Assembly: GCA_016840945.1 (NCBI GenBank)
Contig: JAEORJ010000020.1
Span: 1-58,751 of the forward strand
Direction of reading: 5' to 3'
Length of the DNA: 58,751 nt
Source: Candidatus Gerdarchaeota archaeon
GTDB taxonomy: Archaea; Asgardarchaeota; Heimdallarchaeia; JABLTI01
Below are positions 26,139 through 34,210 of this stretch, piece by piece. Within the stretch, counting starts at the first letter, position 1. Each line of letters begins with the position of its first letter. The notes beneath the pieces are model-generated. The model had not been told where the DNA came from. It searched no databases and saw nothing but the letters and a program-made list of their open reading frames with translations. A program made the position numbers and the translations under genes.

Positions 26139-27830
26139 TTAACTTCTGGTTTTATAATTTTCACTTGAAATTAATATAATTTTAAGCAAGCTTTGATAAT
26201 ATCCCATTATTATAGGTAAAATATCTAATCCTAATTTGTTTTGATCTGGATCAATAAATAAGTCTAAAATTATGTTAATATATTCCTTATTTTCTATTTT
26301 TTGTGGATAGAAGTGTATTGCGAAAATTAGATTTATTATCTCATTATTATAAATTAAACCTTTTAAGGTATCTCGAATAGTATAAATCTTATTTTTATGT
26401 AATATCTTCGGAGATAGTTTGGTATATTGTACAGTTAGATTAGCAATGATTTCATTCATTAATGATCTTAGATGTTGTTCTTTTATTTCTATGAGAAAGT
26501 AATGGCTTTCTAGAATTGAATGCTCAAAAACTAATGGTAATATTTCACGCATTTCTAATGTTTTTTGAAATATTTTCTGCAAGGAGTTATCCTTTAAATC
26601 ATCATACCAATGTTCTGAAATCAAGCTAGGTATCTGAGAAAAATCAAATATTTTATCTTGAAAATTATCATCTAAAAATTGATTGAATTTTAATGCATTT
26701 GTAATAATCAGATTATCCTCGTTATAACGGGGGAAAGCAAAAATAATTTTTAAATTATTTTTTAATGCAAAAATATAATGATTAAGTGGTGTAAAATACT
26801 CATATAACGTTTCAGTATCAGGTTTTTCAGCTAATAATTTTATAATTCTTTCTTGTAACATCTGTTCTCGCCAATTAAATGGCAAATCATTTTTTAATTC
26901 AATAAATTGAATCCTATTTTCATTTTTACTGTCAATAATCCACATCCTATAAGGAGTTATTTTTTCGGTAGTAATAAGATCATTGTTGATAACAAAATCA
27001 AAACGATAATATTGTGCAATTAAATGATTTAATTGAGCTGCTATTGCGACTATTAGTTCGATATAATCTTCAGATTTTCCTTCAACTGTTAAAGATTCTA
27101 AATATAAACTTAATTCATCATAATCTCTTATAGAAGCTAATTCTGAAGCGCAAGAATAAATGTTATGTATGCTGTCGTTAATAATTTTAATAAAATCTTG
27201 TAAATTTTTTATCTCAACTAATTCTTCAACTAATTCTTGAAAATAGTTATTATTAAAACTATTAGTCAAAGTTTTTTCATGAAAATCAACTATTAAAGCA
27301 CCAGGATAAACATCTGTTTTAGTTTTCTTTGTACCAATAATACAAGCATCACTTTTAGCTTTAGCCCAATAATCTATCCTATGAGTTCTCTGACTTGAAA
27401 AAATCTTCAAAGCATCAATTGCTGAGGAAACTTCTAATTTTTCACCTAAAAAAATAACTTGTTGACCCGTTACCATACTAAAGATTATTTGAGCAAGCAA
27501 CGATTTAAATTTGCGATGAAGATAATCAAAACCACCTATCTGCTTAAAGCTGTCTTTTTCATCAATAGATAAATCAAAATCATGTATACCTGCTACTGTT
27601 ACAGGAGCAACAATTTTCTGCCTTAAAGCCATGTGGTCATCAAAATAAAGTAATAATGCATACTGAGCGTCAGTACATTGATGAAGGGCAATAATTCTAA
27701 AAATTCCACCTGTAATAGATTCTTTATCACTTTTTTTGATTGGGATTTCTATTACTTTCTGACATTTTTCACATTTTATAGAATATAAGTGCATAAAACC
27801 ATTTTTCTTTGAATTTGTCACATCATTCAT
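26139..27830 (-). CDS. CCHC-module protein with DENN/folliculin-like segment
   Basis: This 563-residue protein starts with the module C20-x2-C23 ... H50-x-C52, then D64-x5-R70, which matches the C-terminus of the Rag-like GTPase at 14399-15628. Residues about 106-185 read FKSLLAQIIFSMVTGQQVIF, then EVSSAIDALKIF, then HRIDYW and ALIVDFHE. This order resembles, from memory, the human folliculin DENN segment (LMGNQVIW, then a helix with SAFEVLRTM). The rest is helical and unrecognised, so a folliculin relation is a hypothesis. GTG 27845 could start it earlier; ATG 27830 is used here. It is convergent with the Rab-like GTPase gene. Confidence 0.5.
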   Translation of the reverse strand: MNDVTNSKKNGFMHLYSIKCEKCQKVIEIPIKKSDKESITGGIFRIIALHQCTDAQYALLLYFDDHMALRQKIVAPVTVAGIHDFDLSIDEKDSFKQIGGFDYLHRKFKSLLAQIIFSMVTGQQVIFLGEKLEVSSAIDALKIFSSQRTHRIDYWAKAKSDACIIGTKKTKTDVYPGALIVDFHEKTLTNSFNNNYFQELVEELVEIKNLQDFIKIINDSIHNIYSCASELASIRDYDELSLYLESLTVEGKSEDYIELIVAIAAQLNHLIAQYYRFDFVINNDLITTEKITPYRMWIIDSKNENRIQFIELKNDLPFNWREQMLQERIIKLLAEKPDTETLYEYFTPLNHYIFALKNNLKIIFAFPRYNEDNLIITNALKFNQFLDDNFQDKIFDFSQIPSLISEHWYDDLKDNSLQKIFQKTLEMREILPLVFEHSILESHYFLIEIKEQHLRSLMNEIIANLTVQYTKLSPKILHKNKIYTIRDTLKGLIYNNEIINLIFAIHFYPQKIENKEYINIILDLFIDPDQNKLGLDILPIIMGYYQSLLKIILISSENYKTRS

Positions 27831-28056
27831 TGCTAAAAATCCCACATCAAACAGATCTTTTCTTTAGGTTCAAGATAACTATACGAATTTATAGTTTTAT
27901 AGTCTTTGTTTAAAGCAAAAAATACCTCTTTAATATTATTAGTATTAGGTCTATAATTATATCATATAAACCCCAAAAAAGATTTTAAATAGAACTAAGA
28001 TGTAAAACAAAATAACAAAACGTGTTAATGATAGATAGATATTGGCTGGTTAATTA

Positions 28057-28842
28057 ATGGCTGAAAAAGAAAAAACAATAGAAATCACTTCAGAAATGAT
28101 TGATTATATTAACAAACTCATGGGTAATCAAGATGAAGTTAATTTAGAATGGATTAAAGCTGTAACACAATTACCTACTGCAGTCATATCACGAATAATA
28201 ATTCAAAATTTAGGATTAGTTGTTTTAGAAGGAATGATTTATTCCAAAGAAAAAGCTGAGCGTAAACTTAAACAAATGCAAGAGGATGCTCAAGCAGAAG
28301 TTGATCGTGAGACTTTTCGAAAAGGACCTGTCAGAATAGATATGATGAAATTGAGGGAAATGCTATGGACGATAATGCTAAATGAACGCATTGCAGGTCA
28401 AACAAGGCATCAATTTTGTCCTATTTGGATTTTTCTAGAACAAGATAGCAGCACATCAATTATCCTAAGATATGATTGGATTACTAGACTAGATAGCTTG
28501 ATAAAAAATAATGATTTCAACAATTTACGAATAATTAATGCCGAAAGTATCATCAATGAATTAGGAGAAAATTACAGAAACAAATCACGCATTATCTTTG
28601 CTAAAACAATTCCTAGAGACTCTGTTTTTGATAGAAATAAATCAATTTGGATATCATTTCTAGTAAGTATAACTGAAAATGGTGTAAGATTGGAAGGATT
28701 AAATATGCTAAATGTTTTATCGCTTTCATCACGATTTAGATCAAGAGAAAAAGCCTATGCAGCATTGAATGTTTATATTGAATTAGTAAATTATTTAGTA
28801 AGTGATCCATCGATATTTGAAGAAGTAATTATCGCTTATTGA
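28057..28842 (+). CDS. Hypothetical cytosolic protein, N-terminal winged-helix-like region
   Basis: The 261-residue protein is not recognised. Residues about 8-65 (ITSEMIDYINKLM, then EWIKAVTQLPTAVISRIIIQ) look like a small helical winged-helix region. Residues 65-100 form a charged helix (KAERKLKQMQEDAQAEVDRE). The rest is mixed alpha/beta, with IILRYDWITRL and SIWISFLVSITENG strands. No membrane segments, cysteine pairs or catalytic motifs are seen. The gene is between the DENN-like gene and the TPR-like gene, on the opposite strand to both. Confidence 0.5.
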   Translation: MAEKEKTIEITSEMIDYINKLMGNQDEVNLEWIKAVTQLPTAVISRIIIQNLGLVVLEGMIYSKEKAERKLKQMQEDAQAEVDRETFRKGPVRIDMMKLREMLWTIMLNERIAGQTRHQFCPIWIFLEQDSSTSIILRYDWITRLDSLIKNNDFNNLRIINAESIINELGENYRNKSRIIFAKTIPRDSVFDRNKSIWISFLVSITENGVRLEGLNMLNVLSLSSRFRSREKAYAALNVYIELVNYLVSDPSIFEEVIIAY

Positions 28843-28865
28843 AAAATAATGATACAAATAAATCT

Positions 28866-29738
28866 TTATGATAGTAATTCATTTTCCTTTGTATTAGAAA
28901 ACTCAGTATTGTTTGAAATGTTAATCTGTGAGCTATTATCCTTAAAATTCAATGACTGTTTAATCTCATCAATTATTGATCGTACATTAATATTCTCATT
29001 TTCAATATTGATTAATTGTTGTAGTTCTTTTAAAGCTTCTAAATAATTCTCTCTAATTTGTTTTGAATATACTTTTTGTTCATTATTATTTTCATCAGGA
29101 TTAAATAAATATACAGTTTCTAAACCTTTTTTAGATGCTTCCAAATCGCCTTTTGCTGCACGCGCAATAGCTAATGCTAATAATGCATGAGGTTCATTTG
29201 GAAATTCTTGTAAAATACTCTGGGCTCGTAATTCTACAGCGCTCCAAGCGCCACGTTTAATAGTAGTATTCAAAATCATTAATTCTCGAGTTAACTTTTC
29301 TTTCGATAATGGTTGAATCTGAAATCTATTGTAAAAATTCTTAACAATGGTTTCTAATGAGCTAGTGAATTCTTCACACTTTATTCTTAGTTCTAAATAA
29401 GGTGACTCTTCAAGCTCTTTCCCCGAATCTAAAGTAAATTCAAGATTATTTGATAAACCAAAAGGAGAAACTAAAACCCTATCATATTTTACAATGTTAT
29501 TTATTTGTTGATATTCTTCAATTACTTGTACTTCTATACCCATATCCACAGTTCCATACCTATAGATATGTGTTAACGATACATAAGGGATATCAATTCT
29601 ATCTTCTAATAGAAGATTATCCTGAAAATTAAAATTTGAATCAATAATATTGCTATTGTTAATAATGAATTGAATTAGATTATAATACTCTCTCTTTTTC
29701 CATTCATGAAAGGGTTCTATTCGTTCTTTTAAATTCAT
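28866..29738 (-). CDS. Hypothetical protein with one TPR-like unit
   Basis: The 290-residue protein has an N-terminal mixed region with a charged start (KERIEPFHEWKKREYY). A TPR-like pair at about residues 175-215 reads WSAVELRAQSILQEFPNEP and HALLALAIARAAKGDLEASK. The C-terminal helix is acidic and asparagine-rich and probably unstructured. No catalytic motif is visible. It begins 124 bases after the end of the cbiO side of the transporter cluster and is separated from it by a gap, so co-transcription is doubtful. Function is unknown. Confidence 0.5.
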   Translation of the reverse strand: MNLKERIEPFHEWKKREYYNLIQFIINNSNIIDSNFNFQDNLLLEDRIDIPYVSLTHIYRYGTVDMGIEVQVIEEYQQINNIVKYDRVLVSPFGLSNNLEFTLDSGKELEESPYLELRIKCEEFTSSLETIVKNFYNRFQIQPLSKEKLTRELMILNTTIKRGAWSAVELRAQSILQEFPNEPHALLALAIARAAKGDLEASKKGLETVYLFNPDENNNEQKVYSKQIRENYLEALKELQQLINIENENINVRSIIDEIKQSLNFKDNSSQINISNNTEFSNTKENELLS

Positions 29739-29894
29739 AGGTCTCCCTCTGATTTAACAATTAATTTACGATGAATTAAGTTAATAAAGACTTCCAAATT
29801 AACAAATTTACGAATATTTCATATTTTCATATCATTAAAATCTATTTGAATGAAAAAATAAAAGTGAAAAGACAAAAATCCTCAAAAATCTATA

Positions 29895-30614
29895 TTATAA
29901 AGGGCCTAAATAATGCTCAGCTAAAGGAAATTTGTTAAGTCCTTTTGCAGAATCATTATAAATCAGCTTACCACCATCTAAAAATAATGCTTGATCTGCC
30001 CATTCATCAATTAAATGTCTACTATGTGAAGCAAAAATAACTGTTTTTCCTTTCTTAATTACTTGTTCTTCTAATATTTCTTTCAATGATGATTTTGAAG
30101 GATAATCTAAATTAGAGAATGGTTCATCTAAAACAATAATTGATGGTTCCATAACTAATACACCAGCAATAGCAACTCTCTTCTTTTGACCATATGAAAG
30201 TTTGTAAGGCGATCTATCTTGAAATTCAACCATATTTACTTTTTTCAAAGCATCTAAAACTAAATTTTTTTCAAATTCTTTTTTTACTCCTAAATTTCTC
30301 AAACCAAATGCTACATCTTCATAAACACTTGCAGAGAAAACTTGTGAATCGGGATTTTGAAAAACAAAACCAATGTACTTACGAATTTCTTTGATGGTTT
30401 TACGATTCAATTCAATATTATTTATTATAATTTTACCTGATTGAGGTATTTCTAATCCCATCAATAAACGTAATAATGTCGTTTTTCCAGCACCATTTTG
30501 ACCACAGATAACATATTTCTTTCCGCTTTCAATTGTGAATGATAAATCTTCTAAAGTAAATGTTTTTTCTGGATAGGTAAATGAGACATTTTGAAATTTA
30601 ATTAGATTGGCCAT
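29895..30614 (-). CDS. cbiO: ECF transporter ATPase (CbiO/EcfA type)
   Basis: A 239-residue ABC ATPase energises a group I ECF transporter. Walker A is GQNGAGKT, the Q-loop is FQNPDSQVF, the signature is LSYGQKKRVA (a variant of LSGGQ), and Walker B with the D-loop is IIVLDEPFSNLD, followed by an H-loop in FASHSRH. The DSQ in the Q-loop is typical of the CbiO/EcfA subfamily. It is the last gene of cbiM-cbiQ-cbiO, and its start overlaps the cbiQ end by 13 bases, so translation may be coupled. Only one ATPase is present, so it probably works as a homodimer. Metal or vitamin choice comes from CbiM. Confidence 0.93.
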   Translation of the reverse strand: MANLIKFQNVSFTYPEKTFTLEDLSFTIESGKKYVICGQNGAGKTTLLRLLMGLEIPQSGKIIINNIELNRKTIKEIRKYIGFVFQNPDSQVFSASVYEDVAFGLRNLGVKKEFEKNLVLDALKKVNMVEFQDRSPYKLSYGQKKRVAIAGVLVMEPSIIVLDEPFSNLDYPSKSSLKEILEEQVIKKGKTVIFASHSRHLIDEWADQALFLDGGKLIYNDSAKGLNKFPLAEHYLGPL

Positions 30615-31387
30615 GGTATTAATCCTCCTGCAATAGAGCTAAAAAGCACAGTAATTATAGGGATGAAAATAAAATCAAACCAGTTAACTGAAGAACGCTT
30701 TACAAGTTCAGAGTTTTCTAATCCTCGAAGAAGCATTCCTTCAAAAACCTCAGAACCACGATTAACTGAACTGATTAGTGTTCCACCAATTCTAGATGAA
30801 GCAGAAACAAATTTCCGTTTGAATGATGCATTGGATAATCCTCTTAATTCTTGAGCAGTCTTAACTTCATTACCTTGTTCATATAATAAAGGCGTATATC
30901 GCAATATAAGAAGAATTAAGGTAACAAGAATATTTGGTATGAAAATACTTCTCAGAGATTCAAAAAATTGTTGCATTGTAATAGTAGTTGTATATAAAGT
31001 AACAATAGAAACTGAACACAATCCTCTGACCCAAATGAATATTGAGCGAAATACTCCTATAGAATATAATAATAATTCATGCTTCCCAAAAGGAATCACT
31101 AGAATTATTGATCCTTGATGTAAAAAGAAGCTTGGTAATCCTAAAAAGAATATTATCACAAAAGCTGATGCAACTACTCGTATTGTTTTAAAAATTCGCC
31201 CTTTAAAAGAAATGAATACTATTAATGACAGTATATAGATTAAAGTAATATCAAGGAGATTTTTGCTAATGAGTACAAAAATTGATGACACGATCATTGT
31301 TATTGTTAAACCAATATGAGAAATAGGTCTTGAAACCATATTTTCTCTAAATGGTAATAAAAATTCTGATCTTGCCATTAGACTCAT
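30602..31387 (-). CDS. cbiQ: ECF transporter transmembrane component (CbiQ/EcfT type)
   Basis: This is a 261-residue polytopic membrane protein with about 5-6 helices, including LTITMIVSSIFVLIS and ILVTLILLILRYTPLL. The coupling region has AQELRGLSN, the CbiQ-type A-R-G-like motif, and MLLRGLENSEL, the second arginine-glycine motif. These two motifs couple to the ATPases in EcfT proteins. It lies between cbiM (15 bases upstream) and cbiO (13-base overlap), giving a single operon. The first codons follow a standard ATG. Confidence 0.9.
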   Translation of the reverse strand: MSLMARSEFLLPFRENMVSRPISHIGLTITMIVSSIFVLISKNLLDITLIYILSLIVFISFKGRIFKTIRVVASAFVIIFFLGLPSFFLHQGSIILVIPFGKHELLLYSIGVFRSIFIWVRGLCSVSIVTLYTTTITMQQFFESLRSIFIPNILVTLILLILRYTPLLYEQGNEVKTAQELRGLSNASFKRKFVSASSRIGGTLISSVNRGSEVFEGMLLRGLENSELVKRSSVNWFDFIFIPIITVLFSSIAGGLIPWPI

Positions 31388-31402
31388 TCCACTATATTAT
31401 GT

Positions 31403-32512
31403 TCATGATTCCAGTCTATCTACCACATTTGTTAATTTTACAGTCTCAACCTGCTCTTGTGTTTGTTCTTCAACCATTTCAACTTCATTATCTTCAGAAG
31501 AATCTAAATGTTGTCTATTATATTTGCGTTTTTTTACCAAGAATGTTATATAACTAATCAATAAGATGATTAGAAATAAAGCGACCATAATAACTCCAAG
31601 TTCCATGATTGTCCACCAGAGTTTATCTGTTGGTAAATTAGGATGATTCTCGTATAAAATATTGAAAATACCGGTTTCTATAGGATTAATAGTCGAACCC
31701 GAATCATTAATAAAATCAAATGTTCTCTCTAACCCGTCAGGATTTTCAGAGGCAATTATACCAAATAATGACATAACACCAAATACACCTGTAGTTGTAA
31801 CTGTTGCCCATACTGGAAACTTGTATTTCGGTTCAGATTCGATAAAATCATCTTGTTTTACACCTCTTGTGTATAAGGAATCTTCTGCAGCTTCATACAA
31901 TGAAGCATCAGCTTTGAAGATAAAGAATACTAATGTAAATGTAATAATTCCTTCAATAGCGCCAATAATTGCATGTAACCCCATCATCCAACCAAAAATT
32001 AAACTTGGTTCACCAACACTTGCAATAGATAATTCAGTGGAAGCAAATAATGCCATTATTAATGTTGAAATAAAACCAGCAATTCCTGCAAAAACTGAAA
32101 ATACAGTTGTTTTTTGACGCCATTTTTTAGGAATAATTAAGAATATCACAAAAGTAGTTAGTGCGCCAACAATTGCCATATTTAATGAATTTAATCCTAA
32201 AGCTAAAAATCCTCCATCTCCAAAGAAAGATTGAATGATTAATATAGATGTTAATATTAAAATCCCAACCCATGGTCCAGTTAAAGTTGTTGCCAAAGCT
32301 GTACCAATAAGATGCCCACTTGATCCAAAAGGAATTGGAAAATTAAACATTTGGGCAGCAAATAATCCTGCTCCTAAAACACCAACAATAGGAATTTGTT
32401 TAAGTGTTAAACTTTTTCGACTTTGCCAAATAGCAATTAAAATAATTATTGCAGAAAAAACTAAATAGACAATAGCTTGATTTGTAGGTATGACTCCATC
32501 TGGCATATGCAT
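31403..32512 (-). CDS. cbiM: Cobalt/nickel ECF transporter S-component CbiM with fused PDGLE (CbiN-like) domain
   Basis: A 369-residue membrane protein binds Co2+ or Ni2+ from outside. The N-terminus MHMPDG carries the free amino group and His2 that hold the metal in CbiM/NikM, and His67 in GSSGHLIG is the other expected ligand, so the metal site is intact. The CbiM domain has about seven helices to residue 215. The second part (about 225-340) has a helix, ENPDGLERTF and another helix, a PDGLE domain that replaces a separate CbiN. A charged tail follows. It is first in the operon. No cobalamin or Ni riboswitch was recognised in its 176-base upstream gap. Confidence 0.93.
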   Translation of the reverse strand: MHMPDGVIPTNQAIVYLVFSAIIILIAIWQSRKSLTLKQIPIVGVLGAGLFAAQMFNFPIPFGSSGHLIGTALATTLTGPWVGILILTSILIIQSFFGDGGFLALGLNSLNMAIVGALTTFVIFLIIPKKWRQKTTVFSVFAGIAGFISTLIMALFASTELSIASVGEPSLIFGWMMGLHAIIGAIEGIITFTLVFFIFKADASLYEAAEDSLYTRGVKQDDFIESEPKYKFPVWATVTTTGVFGVMSLFGIIASENPDGLERTFDFINDSGSTINPIETGIFNILYENHPNLPTDKLWWTIMELGVIMVALFLIILLISYITFLVKKRKYNRQHLDSSEDNEVEMVEEQTQEQVETVKLTNVVDRLES

Positions 32513-32688
32513 TTATAATTCACCATCTATTTCCAATTTACATGAATTCGGATAAGTAAAATAATTAATGTTTTAAAAATTAAGCTAGTCTTCTTGAAAA
32601 TGATTAGAAAATAAGATAAGAAATGAACGCAATTTTTTTGAATTATAACAGATAGATATTTTTTGAAAATTTAAAAGGAAGATACAAA

Positions 32689-33495
32689 GTGAAAGGAAAA
32701 GCAAAAAATTATGAATTGGTTCCTTTTCCTAAAGGCAGACGGTTGAATATTGATCTTTATGATCGAGCAGTTTTACATCATGTAGTTCATGGATTGACCG
32801 AATATGATGTTACTGATGTCAGGAAATATATCAAAGATGTAAAAGAAAAAACCGGAGAGAATTACTCCTTCACAGGATTTCTAGCTAGTTGTGTAGCAAA
32901 AGCCATAGATGAGAATAAAATCCTAAACTCAATGCGAAAAGGAAGAAAAAATATGGTAATATTTGATGATGTTGATATTTCAATATTAGTTGAGACTGAA
33001 GTCAATTGGAAAAAAATACCTATGTTATATGTTATTCGAGCTGCAAATAAAAAATCATATAAAGAGATAAATGAGGAGATACAAAAAGCTAAAGTTGGGC
33101 AAATAAGTGATTATAAAAAACAAAGTAATTTAGTAGATTATTATCTCATATTTCCGAAATTTATTCGTAAAATTATTTTAAAACAAAAGTATGTTAATAA
33201 TCCCTTTTTTAGAAAACGAATAGGAGGAACAGTTTCATTGACATCTGTTGGTATGTTTGCTGATGCAGGAGGTTGGGGTATACCATTAAGTCTATTTACA
33301 TTATTTGTAACACTTGGTGGTATTCAGAAAAAACCAGCTGTTATAAATGACGAAATAAAAATACGCGAACTCTTAAGTATAACTTACACAGTGGATCATG
33401 ATTTAGTAGATGGTGCACCAATAGCCAGATTTCAAAAACGTGTGAAAGAATTAGTGGAAAAAGAATATGGTACAATTATTGAAAGTAATAAATAA
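32689..33495 (+). CDS. Stand-alone 2-oxoacid dehydrogenase E2-type acyltransferase domain
   Basis: This 268-residue protein is only the catalytic domain of an E2-type acyltransferase. It has no lipoyl or peripheral-subunit domain. VDHDLVDGAP near residues 239-248 carries the catalytic His and the DG of the H-x3-DG motif. FTGFLASCVAKAIDE near 62-76 and GGTVSLTSVGMF near 181-192 match conserved E2/CAT parts. A lone domain may transfer an acyl group to or from CoA on a small substrate, or be a degenerate E2. The start GTG 32689 has GGAAG 9 bases upstream. It is divergent from the cbi operon. Confidence 0.8.
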   Translation: MKGKAKNYELVPFPKGRRLNIDLYDRAVLHHVVHGLTEYDVTDVRKYIKDVKEKTGENYSFTGFLASCVAKAIDENKILNSMRKGRKNMVIFDDVDISILVETEVNWKKIPMLYVIRAANKKSYKEINEEIQKAKVGQISDYKKQSNLVDYYLIFPKFIRKIILKQKYVNNPFFRKRIGGTVSLTSVGMFADAGGWGIPLSLFTLFVTLGGIQKKPAVINDEIKIRELLSITYTVDHDLVDGAPIARFQKRVKELVEKEYGTIIESNK

Positions 33496-33512
33496 TTATA
33501 CCTTTTCTGATG

Positions 33513-34187
33513 TTAATAATCATAATTTCTAATTAATGCAGCCCGACTACGAAGGCCTAATTGTTGAGCTAAACGTTCAAAAATTATCTCGATAACAGTA
33601 ATAACATTCTTCTTTTCACCATTTTTATATATCTTCAATAACGGTAAAATAACTGCTTCACCCATTTTTAGTGAAGATTCAATGGCTGCATTATGTATTA
33701 CTTCATTATCTTTTCTAGAAATTGCACTAACAATATCATTAATTATTGGCTCTATTAAATCAGGCTCATTTTTCTTAGCCCATTCACCGATTTTACCTAA
33801 TGTTTCAATTGTTTTAACTATAACACCAACATCAGATTCTGTTCTCAGTACTGATAATAAAGCTGGAACAGCTCTGTCACCTAATTCACCTAAAGATTCA
33901 GCCGCAATTTGGCGAACAGTTTCTGAACTATCATCCATCATAGAATTAACTAATGCAGGAACAGCTTCATGAGCATCTTTACCTATTTGCCCTAAAGCCT
34001 TTGCAGCATTTTCTCTAACTTTAGCACTCTCATCTTCTTTTAAAGAAACAATTAACGCTGGTACAGCTTCAATTGCTTTTTTACCCATTTCACCTAAGGC
34101 AATAGCTGCGCGCATACGTATTATTTTATCATTTTTTGATTCAAGATTTTTGATTAAATCACTTATATTGTTCACTTTGGAGACCAA
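33513..34187 (-). CDS. HEAT-repeat protein (PBS-lyase type repeats)
   Basis: This 224-residue protein is made of about five HEAT-like repeats in residues 8-160, with the pattern RMRAAIALGEMGKKAIEAVP, VRENAAKALGQIGKDAHEAV and VRQIAAESLGELGDRAVPAL. The last 60 residues (EIIFERLAQQLGLRSRAALI) differ and end in basic and tyrosine residues. HEAT arrays bind other proteins, so a scaffold role is likely. No partner is adjacent. The start used is TTG 34187; GTG 34175 is possible. Convergent with the E2-like gene. Confidence 0.85.
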   Translation of the reverse strand: MVSKVNNISDLIKNLESKNDKIIRMRAAIALGEMGKKAIEAVPALIVSLKEDESAKVRENAAKALGQIGKDAHEAVPALVNSMMDDSSETVRQIAAESLGELGDRAVPALLSVLRTESDVGVIVKTIETLGKIGEWAKKNEPDLIEPIINDIVSAISRKDNEVIHNAAIESSLKMGEAVILPLLKIYKNGEKKNVITVIEIIFERLAQQLGLRSRAALIRNYDY

Positions 34188-34210
34188 TGCAAAAATTCAA
34201 TGTTTATGTA

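Noticed and set aside
32513..32688. Cobalamin or nickel riboswitch before cbiM
   Set aside because: No B12-box-like or NiCo-like conserved pattern could be recognised in the 176-base gap.
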